From the NCBI RefSeq assembly GCF_000833605.1, contig NZ_JXTG01000009.1:29779-93778 (forward strand): a stretch of DNA of 64,000 nucleotides, given 5' to 3'. How positions within the stretch are numbered: position 1 is the stretch's first letter; each line of letters starts with the position of its first letter. Below the pieces are notes generated by a model. That model had not been told where the DNA came from and did not search any database. It worked only from the letters and a program-made list of their open reading frames with translations. Below are positions 10,208 to 18,972 of this stretch, in pieces. The stretch is from Anoxybacillus ayderensis (GTDB taxonomy: Bacteria > Bacillota > Bacilli > Bacillales > Anoxybacillaceae). A program made the translations under genes and the position numbers.

Positions 10208-12146
10208 GAAATTCTCCTTTCAAAAGAACAAAGTTACGAACCATTTGCTTTTTCTTCTGCAATCTGCTCGTGCGAACTTGCTCGAAATACCGTGTAAATT
10301 CGGACTCCCCCGAATAAGACAAACATAAGTATTCTTTCGCCCTTGTCATGCCGATATACAACAACGATACTTCCCGTTCACGGTCTTCTTCGAGTGCAAA
10401 TGGCATGTTGTCCATATTGACAATAAACACGGCTTGAAAATCAAGTCCTTTACTACTTTCAATTTTGCTAATTTTAACAGTTTCTTCATCGCGAGAAAAT
10501 TTTCGCTTTGTTGTTTCATCTTCAGCGAGCCAATAATAAGGAATTTGCTCTTTTTCCAACGCCCGCTTGATGACATCGATGATGTTTTGTTTATGCGTTC
10601 GTTTCACTCGATACAAAATAAGCATTTCCGAATACGGCACGTTTTTCTCTTCATGTAATCGTTTCATTTGCTTCGCAACTATTTGCATCTCTTGTCCAAA
10701 GTTCTCTGCTTTTACAATTGCCGGCTCTGGCCCTTTCCGCCTCGTACTTTGTGGGGCGATAATTTCTCCTTCGAACTCGCGTTGGGCCGCTTTATTGCTT
10801 AGTACCGAATGCTCACGATAAAAATCCCACGCAAACTTCACAATTTGTGCCGTATTTCGATAATTAATCGTCAACACCTTGGAACGCCCTTGAAAACTCA
10901 ATCCCGTATCTTGCACATATGATCGTTTTCGTCTATAAATTGTCTGCGCTCGATCTTCTACAAGAAGAAGCGATTGTGTTGCTGGATTTAATAATTTACT
11001 AATAAGTGCCAACCAGTCCGAAGAAAAATCTTGTCCTTCATCAACTAAAATAGCATCATACATTGGCAAAATGGCTTCTTTTTTATCAATTTTCTCTAAT
11101 ATATACGGAATTTGTTGTTCTGATATTTTTAAATCATATTTCAACCATTCATGAAAGTTACGGACAATAATTTGATCGCCTACCGTTTTCACCATCCCAT
11201 CTTCTTTTGTAAAGTCAAAATCAAATAACGAATCTGGTTCATGTAACATATGGTAGAGCATTTGTCGAATTCCTTGCGCAAGCGAAATGTTATAACACAA
11301 AATTAAAATTTTCCAATCGGGATGTTGTTTCGCCAACAACTTCGCCCGACTAGCTAAAATAAGCGTCTTTCCACTTCCAGCCACTCCACGAATCAAACGG
11401 TTTTTATCTCCGAGTTGCTTTGCGAGATTTTCTTGGTGCAAATCCATCGCTTTAATGTCATGAAGAGATAAAAGCACTTGATCTTGATATGGCGTAGGAG
11501 GGCGAAACTCCGCACTGATACGCACCTCTGGAAAAAGATGATAACGAATCGCATCGATTTCCTCTTTCGTTAACGGTGTTCGCAATCGATACGGAACGAC
11601 AAACATATTGCATATTTTTTCAAACAATACTTCTTCGCTAAACGTTTCTTTGTCCGGATCAATTTCATCACGCAACAAACAAAAATTCGGATCAACAACC
11701 GGATACAACTGCTTTTTGACTAAATCTTTTTGCGAAATTCGCGTAAACACAACTCCATAACCGTAAGGAAATTTCAACTGAAATTGATATTTCCCTTCTA
11801 AGTGAACTAAATTTTTATCTTTTTTTAACGCATTCACAATGTGAAACGCATTATCTCTCGCTTGCTTAAACGGGCTTTTTACCGTCGCCTGCTCGCCAGC
11901 GCTACTTACAATCGTCCATTCATCATTATTCAAATGAAGCAATGTCGATAATGTATAATCTTTTACCTCAAGCACAACAAGCCCTAAATCAGGACCAATA
12001 ATGACAAAATCCGGACGTCTTCCTCGAATCTCCGGTTCATAATAGACAATATAGTCATCTGGCAAATATGTTTTTAGCGTTCGAAACAACAATCGCTCCC
12101 CCGCCGTCGCACTCGAACGAATCGTTTCCGGAATCATGTACGCCAT
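10149..12146 (-). CDS. NERD nuclease-domain UvrD-like helicase
   Basis: The protein has 665 residues. The N-terminal NERD domain has a nuclease-like core (RPDFVIIG ... VVLEVKDY, about residues 44-66). A superfamily 1 helicase follows, with Walker A RGVAGSGKT (about 256-264), Walker B VDEGQDF, an RTxQ-like ALVED/TIYRRKR region and a C-terminal motif VI (TRAKEYL). Such fusions are thought to unwind and cut damaged or foreign nucleic acid; the actual role here is unknown. The start is preceded by GGAG. The downstream TPR gene overlaps its 3' end. Confidence 0.8.
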   Translation of the reverse strand: MAYMIPETIRSSATAGERLLFRTLKTYLPDDYIVYYEPEIRGRRPDFVIIGPDLGLVVLEVKDYTLSTLLHLNNDEWTIVSSAGEQATVKSPFKQARDNAFHIVNALKKDKNLVHLEGKYQFQLKFPYGYGVVFTRISQKDLVKKQLYPVVDPNFCLLRDEIDPDKETFSEEVLFEKICNMFVVPYRLRTPLTKEEIDAIRYHLFPEVRISAEFRPPTPYQDQVLLSLHDIKAMDLHQENLAKQLGDKNRLIRGVAGSGKTLILASRAKLLAKQHPDWKILILCYNISLAQGIRQMLYHMLHEPDSLFDFDFTKEDGMVKTVGDQIIVRNFHEWLKYDLKISEQQIPYILEKIDKKEAILPMYDAILVDEGQDFSSDWLALISKLLNPATQSLLLVEDRAQTIYRRKRSYVQDTGLSFQGRSKVLTINYRNTAQIVKFAWDFYREHSVLSNKAAQREFEGEIIAPQSTRRKGPEPAIVKAENFGQEMQIVAKQMKRLHEEKNVPYSEMLILYRVKRTHKQNIIDVIKRALEKEQIPYYWLAEDETTKRKFSRDEETVKISKIESSKGLDFQAVFIVNMDNMPFALEEDREREVSLLYIGMTRAKEYLCLSYSGESEFTRYFEQVRTSRLQKKKQMVRNFVLLKGEFHETIRNNLRYIIRPRRTTS

Positions 12147-12359
12147 CTAAACCAGCTCCAGTGGAAAATAGGATTTTTGTACCATTATAATATAAAATAA
12201 GGGATTTGGGAGAGGGAATTTGGTGAGATATTAGAAGAATTACAATTTTGTTTAGACCTTTTATACACATGCACTTTAAGATGATGACTTCTGTATGAAC
12301 ACCTTTTTCCATCGTTATACTGCTCCTAAGTATCCACGTACAAAAGGAGCGGAAATGAT
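12147..12359. other. Gap before IS630: nothing clear
   Basis: I see no convincing gene or terminator here. The IS630 left end must lie in this stretch but I could not match terminal inverted repeats by eye. Confidence 0.4.
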
Positions 12360-13349
12360 ATGAAGCGTCTGAAAATCACAAATGATCACGGTTGGACACC
12401 TCGAACACTTCGGAAACAAGAACGGAAAATCAAAGATGCTTCTCTTCGTGTTCGAGTGACTGCCGTTCGACTTGTCATGGAAGGGTTTCTTGGCAAAGAT
12501 GTCGCAAAAATGGTTCATCTATGCCGCCAATCGGTTCGTCGTACGCTTTAATGAAGGTGGGCTCGATCATTTACTCGATCGTCGCTTGCCACCTGGTCGC
12601 GTGCCATTTCTTACGGAAGAACAACAAGAAATGAGACAACTCGTCTTAACCACCACCCCTGTGGATGTCGGCTGGGGCATTTCTTCGTCATGGAACACAC
12701 GTATATTACAATCTTACATCCAACAAACATATGGTGTTTCGATGTCACGGGAAGGCATTCAGAAGTTGTTGCATCGTCTTCGCTTGTCATGGACACGCCC
12801 GACTGATAAGCTTGTCAAAGGCGATCCAGTGCTTCAAGTGGCCTTTGAAAAAGAACTCGAGTTTATAAAAAAAAGGAGCTTCGTACGACATAGGCAGAAG
12901 TAGGGAATCAAAAACAAGTACCAAGCTACGGTCACCACGCCCACGTGTCCATTTTTGGTGCCGTCGACGTGCAACAAGGCGATGTCGTGTTTCATCGCGC
13001 ATCATCCGCCAATGCCGAAACGTTCCTCGACTTCTTGCGCCTGTTGAAAGAGAAATATTCCGATCGATTCATTGTTCTTGTATTGGACAATGCGCGTATT
13101 CATCATGCCAACATGGTGCAAGCTTTCCTTCAAAGCGAAGAAGGCGATGCCTTTCATTTTATTTTTCTCCCGCCGTATTCGCCTCATTTGAATCCGATTG
13201 AACGGTTATGGAAGTGGCTGAAAGACGAAGTCATCGCCAACGTCTTGCATAAAGATCAAAAGGACATCGCCCAGTCGATTACTCGGTTTGAACAACATGT
13301 CTTACAGCACCCAGATGAGGTGTTACGCCGCATCGGGTGTGCTGCGTGA
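12360..13349 (+). pseudogene. IS630-family transposase, frameshifted and internally deleted
   Basis: The first frame (12360-12551) encodes the N-terminal helix-turn-helix. The reading then continues in another frame (to 12903) through LTTTPVDVGWG and the second DNA-binding region. It returns to the first frame from about 12906 for the DDE core (VLVLDNARIHH, then PYSPHLNPIERLWKWLK with the final Glu). The segment that should carry the first catalytic Asp is missing around 12880-12910. The element therefore has at least one frameshift and an internal deletion and cannot move by itself. AAGGAG precedes the first ATG. Confidence 0.8.
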
Positions 13350-13365
13350 ACCAGAGATTAAAATT

Positions 13366-13581
13366 TCAATTTGGATGTATATACAACGAAGCAAGGAATG
13401 CGCCCACATTCGGTTGTAGTCCAATTAAAGCTGAATATTCACGATAGCTTTCCAGCAATACGTACTGTTGAAATCCTACTTTTTCGACCACAAGCCAACA
13501 CCGGTCATACTCTAACTTTTGCAGCGCGTTCAGCTGTTTATCCGCTGTTAGAAACCTGACACATTTACAACATTTAATACC
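13366..13581 (-). pseudogene. Coding remnant beside IS630
   Basis: The minus-strand frame is open for 71 codons without a start and reads like real protein (…LTADKQLNALQKLEYDRC, then WLVVEKVGFQQYVLLES). It ends exactly at the edge of the IS630 sequence, so it is probably the end of a gene cut by the insertion. I do not recognise the family. The opposite-strand ORF (13371-13559) looks less protein-like. Confidence 0.35.
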
Positions 13582-13622
13582 CTAGATTATCTCTCCGAGA
13601 CTATAATAACGTTTTTAACACT

Positions 13623-13656
13623 GGTGCTAGTTGAGCATTAGCGCTCAACTAGCACC
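13623..13656 (-). terminator. Hairpin at the end of the defence island
   Basis: Perfect 14-bp arms (GGTGCTAGTTGAGC and its complement) have a 6-base loop. They lie just after the last island gene. The following T run is weak, so it may act as terminator or 3' stabiliser. Confidence 0.6.
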
Positions 13657-13664
13657 ACGGGTAT

Positions 13665-14468
13665 TTATGAATAAGAACATACACAAGGAACCGTATCATC
13701 AGGCTTTTTCAAGAATTTCTCTACACCTTCACGCTCCATCTGCTTGCGATATTCTTTTAGAGTAAACGGTTTTCCATCTTTTTTTAGGATAGAAACATTT
13801 TTCTGAAAATAACTACGGAATCTCTCTTCCATTTCTTCCTGTTCTTTATAACGTTCCGGCCAAATTTTATAAAGCTGTGCATAATGTTGGAATCCTCCTC
13901 GTACACAACGTCCACCACAATTTGCATGAGCAAATCCTAACTCATACATCCGCGGCAATTTGATGCCCCATTCATTCTGAATAATCGATTTTACGTCAAT
14001 ATCTCTAGTAAATGTTTCGATCATCGGAAACCTAGTTTCAACTGGTTCAAGTGGCACATGCTGATAAAACTCTCTTAAATTATCGGCTCGATGCTTTTCG
14101 TGCGGACCAATTCCAAAATATAAAATTGGTTCTAAATTATGCTCATCACGCAGTTCTTCGATAAACATAACAGTCTGTCTAACCTTCAGTTCTTCTGAGC
14201 ATTTAGCTAATCGAGAGTTACCTAAAAAACGGTAATCATAAAAAACTTCTTCTGGCGTACGTCCATCTATTCGTTCTGTAATGTCAATTCCTATATACTC
14301 CGCCACTTCTTCCATAAAGCGATAGTTGTCCTCATCTTCCCATAAAGTATTTGTAAAAAATAGAATACAATTCTCTTTTCCATACGTCTGAACCATTTGA
14401 TACGCGACATATGCGCTAGCTGCTCCCCCACTAAACATAGCTACGTGCACTTTTTTTCTCTCAGCCAC
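13665..14468 (-). CDS. PP-loop adenine-nucleotide hydrolase (PAPS reductase/DndC-like)
   Basis: The 267-residue protein has the PP-loop motif FSGGAASAY (residues 12-20) that binds ATP or PAPS. Cysteines sit in AKCSEELK, in ANCGGRCVRGG and in the C-terminal PCVC, enough for an Fe-S cluster. The family includes PAPS reductases, DndC (which activates sulfur transfer to DNA) and many phage proteins of this length. It is clearly shorter than DndC. It is the last gene of the unit with the 1137-residue ATPase, 12 bases after it, with a GTG start behind AAGGAG. A role in sulfur-based DNA modification is inferred from context only. Confidence 0.7.
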   Translation of the reverse strand: MAERKKVHVAMFSGGAASAYVAYQMVQTYGKENCILFFTNTLWEDEDNYRFMEEVAEYIGIDITERIDGRTPEEVFYDYRFLGNSRLAKCSEELKVRQTVMFIEELRDEHNLEPILYFGIGPHEKHRADNLREFYQHVPLEPVETRFPMIETFTRDIDVKSIIQNEWGIKLPRMYELGFAHANCGGRCVRGGFQHYAQLYKIWPERYKEQEEMEERFRSYFQKNVSILKKDGKPFTLKEYRKQMEREGVEKFLKKPDDTVPCVCSYS

Positions 14469-14480
14469 GGTAACACTCCT

Positions 14481-17400
14481 TTATTTAACAAATTCTTTAA
14501 CTAATTGATAGATTAAATACTCTATTTCCTCTTGCGGAACAGTTTTTCCACCATTTTTAATAATTCGATTAATATTTTGATACAATGTCTGTGATTTAGG
14601 TGAAAGATTTACTCGGGAAATAACCTTTGTGTCCCCATCAACAACTAAATGAATATTCTCCTCCTCCTTGTTAGCATTTCGGTTTGCCAACTGACTATAT
14701 TCATTACTTATCTGATTAAAAAACATTTGCACAGTATTATCAGACCACGCATCAAAACTTACTCCTACCATATGATCAATTAATAAGTCAAGCCAATTTT
14801 CAGAATTCGACTCTAAAATAGATGTCACAAGACGGTTTTGTTTTTTAGACACCGGGTCTTGCTCATTAGCCCAATTAATCAGTTCTTCGTAGGATGAAAC
14901 ATTTATCATATTATACACTTTATTCTTGATCTGCTCTTTTTTATTTATATAAAAACTTTCTATAGCAGATACGTGGTCTTTCAAAAGTGAAAGATCATTC
15001 CCATATTTGTTGACTAGCGCTTCAAACGCTTGATTAGGATTCACTTCAATCTGCCGAATTTTTTCTTTAAGCTGAAGCAACTCTTCATCCATATCGGAAC
15101 TTACTTGAGAGAATCTTGGCAATGATCTCAGCCATCTCAGTGAAAGCCTAGCTATTTTTTGGTGTTTCGGTGTTGTAGCTGACTCATCGTCTATATATTC
15201 CCCGAACATTTCCTCTAGTAATTTAAACAATTCTTCGTACTCCGTGCCAAATTCATAGTAAAAATACAGATACTGTTCCGCCTCTTCAATCATTTTAAAC
15301 AGAATTTCTCCATTAACCTCTGAAACATACATATTATTTCTATAGAAAGAAATATTATCCCATTTATCACGAAGTAGACTCACAATATAGATCGGTATTA
15401 ACGGCTCACGAATCCCAAACGGAGAACTTCTAAGTATATTTACCAAATCACTCAAATACCCTAAAGGTTTCTTTTCTAACAATCCTATTAATGATTCACG
15501 CAATAAGCGAAAACTTCCAGATTTAATATTGTCTAATTGTCCAATATCTAGTTGATTGTTCTTAAAAATGGTTGCGTAAATTAAGTAATCAGGACCGTTC
15601 CCAGCGATATTAAAATTCGGCTTATTAGGATGCCTAATAATATGATCAACAACAGTATATGCTGCCTTCAACTGAACACGATTAACAAACTTTCTATTAA
15701 AAGAATCATTTCGCACCTCTGGAGTATGCGGATATATTTCAAACATAGTATTAGACAGTAGCTGTTCTAAAATGTACTCGTTTTTAACCTCTCTTTTTTC
15801 TCCACGTACAATCCATTCTAATTTTTCCTGAAAGCTAGAATATCGTTCCACAAATTTTCTAATATTAAACGATATTTCTTCTCTTCTCAAAACTAACTCA
15901 TGTTTTAAGCCTGAATCGCTTTTTAACAAATCGCTATCTTTTAAAAGTAAGTTAACAATCTCATACTCTTCAACATATTTATTTACGGAAGCATATTCAA
16001 AGGTAGGAATACAATAAAAATTATAAGAATTTTTTTGGTTAAGTAAGGTAGATATCACATTTTCCCGCTCTGTGGCTGATTCTAGTAATACTAAGTAAAT
16101 TAACGAATCAGCTTGTTTTTCGTAAGCTAGAACCGATACATTTCCATTTAAAATGTCAGAACTAAAAATAAAATGAACAGAAGCAAAACGTGTCATACTT
16201 TTAACATCATTATACTCATTTGCTAAATAAAATTTTTTAGCAATATGCTCTTCAAGAATTTGTATCCTTCTTTCTCTAGAAAAATTTAGTGACTTATGTT
16301 TACTCTCTATCATTTCATCAATATTAAACGCACTACCTTCAAATAATTCCCAATAACCACGGATTGAATTAAAACGAATAGCTTTCATTTTAGCTAGCTC
16401 TTTTAAATACATTTCAATCTCAGACTCTTCTTTGTCCATGGCAAAAGAAATAAACTCTAAAGTCAGCGGGCATTTTGATTGCATCCCCGTTATATTCCAC
16501 AATGTAACAAACTTTAAAATATTCGAAGATTCTTCTGATAAATTAGGGATTTTTTTTATTAACTTCTTATACACATTCAAATCATTAAATTCTTCGTATA
16601 CCTCCATCTCTTCTAGACTTGGAAAGAAATAATCAAACAAATTAGAAGCAGTATATACACTATCGTATTTAGATACAAAATTAAGTAACCCACCCGTTTG
16701 AGAACTTCCTAAAAATGTAAATAATGTTCTCTCATTCTGACCAAAAAGACTGGAAAGAGTGGGAAGCAAAGCTAGAGATACAGGATGTAATGGATACGCA
16801 CCTTGTACCAAGAGTTTTTCAATCTCCACTTGATTTAATTCTGGAAAAATAAAAAATCTACGTAGATAACGTATGTACTCCCTTTTCTTATCTTCTTCAA
16901 TCTTCTTCCCGCTATACAACTCACGAAGAACATTTTGTACTAACCGAACATACGTTGCACGATCATTTTCAATATGGTAAATCACATACCTTTTCTCAAT
17001 CCGCTGAAATTCACTTCGATACTCATCACTAAGCCTTAAGAAATAGTGTCGAAGATTTTTGTGAGTAATATACATCAAATGAAAGTTATTAGTATTATGA
17101 TCCGCAAGCTCGGCTAAATCTTGGATATCTTGCATTGTTTGATGAATTTGTTCGGCGGGCATATTCTGAAGGAATCTCCCGAATTCGTCGTAAACCATAA
17201 AAATACCGATATTTTGTTTATCTAACTCTTTTAATACATATTGTATTTGAGATATAAAATTGTCTTCGTAATCTAATACAAATTGTGCTCCAGACGTAAG
17301 TGATGGGTAAACAGTTTTGAACCATTCTATTTCCATTTCATTAAAGCTAAGCAACTCCAGCCTCCATAACTCTAGATCTTTCTTATACTCACGCAGCAAA

Positions 17401-17894
17401 TTCAAAAAGTGTTGGTATGTTTTCGGGTATTTATCTTCCCACATAGCTACGATAGACAAAATTTTACTCACGATTCCAGGAACAACAATCGAAATTTTAT
17501 TTTCCTTGAGTGTTCTCACTACCGCCGATAATACGGCTTGTCGAAAAGTACCCTCATACCCATTTAAAATCACTGGGAGATATATTCTTTTATGTTTACG
17601 TACTCTATCTAGTTCTCTATAGATTTCATCATCTACTTGATTAAACTTCTCTACAAGGGCATTAAATGCTTCATTTTCAACTACCTTCGATACAATACTG
17701 CTTATCAAAGTTCCTATTAAGGATTTTCCAGTTCCGTATGGTCCAACAACAATGTGCGCCCTTGATCCAGTGCCGTTAAACCCTTTTAACAAACCTCTAA
17801 TAACCTCGGCGTGTGAGGGAGTCGGAATATATCTTTCAAAAAACTCCTTTTTTCCAAAATCAAACTTGATGTTAACACTAGCTTTAAATGTCAT
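14481..17894 (-). CDS. Large P-loop ATPase (1137 aa) of the DUF4007-linked module
   Basis: Walker A is GPYGTGKS at residues 51-58 and Walker B is in IGIFMVYDEFGRFLQ at about 240. This pattern, with a long helical C-terminal half, recalls the BrxC/PglY-type ATPases of defence systems, but I cannot assign a named family. The ATG overlaps the stop of the upstream DUF4007 gene as ATGA, so the two are translationally coupled. A second, longer ATPase with the same PYGTGKS and FDEFGRYIE signatures lies 1 kb upstream, also paired with a DUF4007 gene. Base composition is clearly AT-richer than the flanks. Confidence 0.65.
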   Translation of the reverse strand: MTFKASVNIKFDFGKKEFFERYIPTPSHAEVIRGLLKGFNGTGSRAHIVVGPYGTGKSLIGTLISSIVSKVVENEAFNALVEKFNQVDDEIYRELDRVRKHKRIYLPVILNGYEGTFRQAVLSAVVRTLKENKISIVVPGIVSKILSIVAMWEDKYPKTYQHFLNLLREYKKDLELWRLELLSFNEMEIEWFKTVYPSLTSGAQFVLDYEDNFISQIQYVLKELDKQNIGIFMVYDEFGRFLQNMPAEQIHQTMQDIQDLAELADHNTNNFHLMYITHKNLRHYFLRLSDEYRSEFQRIEKRYVIYHIENDRATYVRLVQNVLRELYSGKKIEEDKKREYIRYLRRFFIFPELNQVEIEKLLVQGAYPLHPVSLALLPTLSSLFGQNERTLFTFLGSSQTGGLLNFVSKYDSVYTASNLFDYFFPSLEEMEVYEEFNDLNVYKKLIKKIPNLSEESSNILKFVTLWNITGMQSKCPLTLEFISFAMDKEESEIEMYLKELAKMKAIRFNSIRGYWELFEGSAFNIDEMIESKHKSLNFSRERRIQILEEHIAKKFYLANEYNDVKSMTRFASVHFIFSSDILNGNVSVLAYEKQADSLIYLVLLESATERENVISTLLNQKNSYNFYCIPTFEYASVNKYVEEYEIVNLLLKDSDLLKSDSGLKHELVLRREEISFNIRKFVERYSSFQEKLEWIVRGEKREVKNEYILEQLLSNTMFEIYPHTPEVRNDSFNRKFVNRVQLKAAYTVVDHIIRHPNKPNFNIAGNGPDYLIYATIFKNNQLDIGQLDNIKSGSFRLLRESLIGLLEKKPLGYLSDLVNILRSSPFGIREPLIPIYIVSLLRDKWDNISFYRNNMYVSEVNGEILFKMIEEAEQYLYFYYEFGTEYEELFKLLEEMFGEYIDDESATTPKHQKIARLSLRWLRSLPRFSQVSSDMDEELLQLKEKIRQIEVNPNQAFEALVNKYGNDLSLLKDHVSAIESFYINKKEQIKNKVYNMINVSSYEELINWANEQDPVSKKQNRLVTSILESNSENWLDLLIDHMVGVSFDAWSDNTVQMFFNQISNEYSQLANRNANKEEENIHLVVDGDTKVISRVNLSPKSQTLYQNINRIIKNGGKTVPQEEIEYLIYQLVKEFVK

Positions 17895-18769
17895 ACTAAA
17901 ATCTCAACCTTTCTTTCATACTCATATTGCAGATAGCCCATTGCGGAAATAGAAGGCAATTTCACCGTATCAAGATTGTTGGTACGTGTGAATGAAATTC
18001 TATAAACCGGATGATTGGCGAGAATCTCTAGAGCATTAACCACTGTTGAGCGATTCATATTAAAAATTCTTCCCCACAATCCCTCTTCAGTAACAATTTC
18101 ATCAACTGCTATTGTTTCTACACCTTTCCTTTCTCGATAGTCTAGCAGAGCGTACATTAAAGCAGTAACACCTACATTCTGTATGTTTCCATCTCGTTTA
18201 CGCACCATTCCGTTCGTCTCTTCTAACAGATTTATTTTATAGAGCGGACTCTGGATTACTTCTTCAGGGTCAAATGTGGTTTGACCAGCAGTATATAGTT
18301 TTATTAAACACTCGATATCACGTTTTAAAGATTTTACCGATATTTCGCGTTTTTCTTCTCTACTGACCCACTCAACAAACAACTGTAACAATTCCTCTTT
18401 CGAAAGAGATTGCTGAGGCAATACATTAAAGAACCAATACCAAGCAGTAGCAGGTTCTCTTTCTTTGGTAAGTTCATAATGCAAAATAGAGGCTGTGTCA
18501 TAGAATCTAACAAACCTATCAAATCTATAAATAATCTGGCCTAGCTGGGTTACATGATGCACTTTTTTCTGTTCACCATTAAACTTCTCTTGGACTATGC
18601 GTGTGGCTATTAGCCAAAATCGTAAAGACTGTAGCATATTCTTCCCTAGTCCAATTATTTCAAAAGAATCCTTATTATAAAAAAAACGTTCATCTTCCAT
18701 TAAATTCTTTATCCCTTTACTCAACCATCGATCACGTAAATAAAAGCTTTGATGTTGACCATAAGCCAT
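17891..18769 (-). CDS. DUF4007-family protein (first copy)
   Basis: The 292-residue protein opens MAYGQHQSFYLRDRWLSKG, the characteristic start of DUF4007 proteins, and has a C-terminal winged-helix-like stretch (VVNALEILANHPVYRISFTR). DUF4007 is known from loci linked to DNA phosphorothioation; its biochemical role is not established. It starts the second transcription unit of the island behind AGGAGG and overlaps the 1137-residue ATPase gene by ATGA. Confidence 0.65.
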   Translation of the reverse strand: MAYGQHQSFYLRDRWLSKGIKNLMEDERFFYNKDSFEIIGLGKNMLQSLRFWLIATRIVQEKFNGEQKKVHHVTQLGQIIYRFDRFVRFYDTASILHYELTKEREPATAWYWFFNVLPQQSLSKEELLQLFVEWVSREEKREISVKSLKRDIECLIKLYTAGQTTFDPEEVIQSPLYKINLLEETNGMVRKRDGNIQNVGVTALMYALLDYRERKGVETIAVDEIVTEEGLWGRIFNMNRSTVVNALEILANHPVYRISFTRTNNLDTVKLPSISAMGYLQYEYERKVEILV

Positions 18770-18822
18770 TTTTCTACTTTCCTCCTACTGTTGGAACATT
18801 CTGTCCAATACAAAAATATATA

Positions 18823-18867
18823 GAAAAGAAGACATCTAGATAATTACTATCTAGACGCTTCCTTTTC
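18823..18867 (-). terminator. Terminator-like hairpin between the two island units
   Basis: TCTAGATA/TATCTAGA core arms are extended by imperfect AAGAAG/CTTCCTTTT pairing, and the minus-strand side ends CTTCTTTTCT. It lies in the 203-bp gap 18770-18972, which has no gene, and separates the 1419-residue ATPase from the DUF4007-ATPase-PP-loop unit. Confidence 0.55.
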
Positions 18868-18972
18868 TTTATAACACAAAAACAACTACATACATTTAGA
18901 GAGGGTATCGGGAATTCCCACCTAACATATTCCATTTTTTTGAAAACTACATCTCTCTTCGCAATTTCATTA

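Noticed and set aside
12055..12312. Minus-strand 85-codon ORF upstream of the NERD helicase
   Set aside because: It is an out-of-frame shadow over the helicase start with no ribosome-binding site.
13371..13559. Plus-strand ORF of 62 codons after IS630
   Set aside because: The opposite strand reads as more natural protein and this ORF has no ribosome-binding site.
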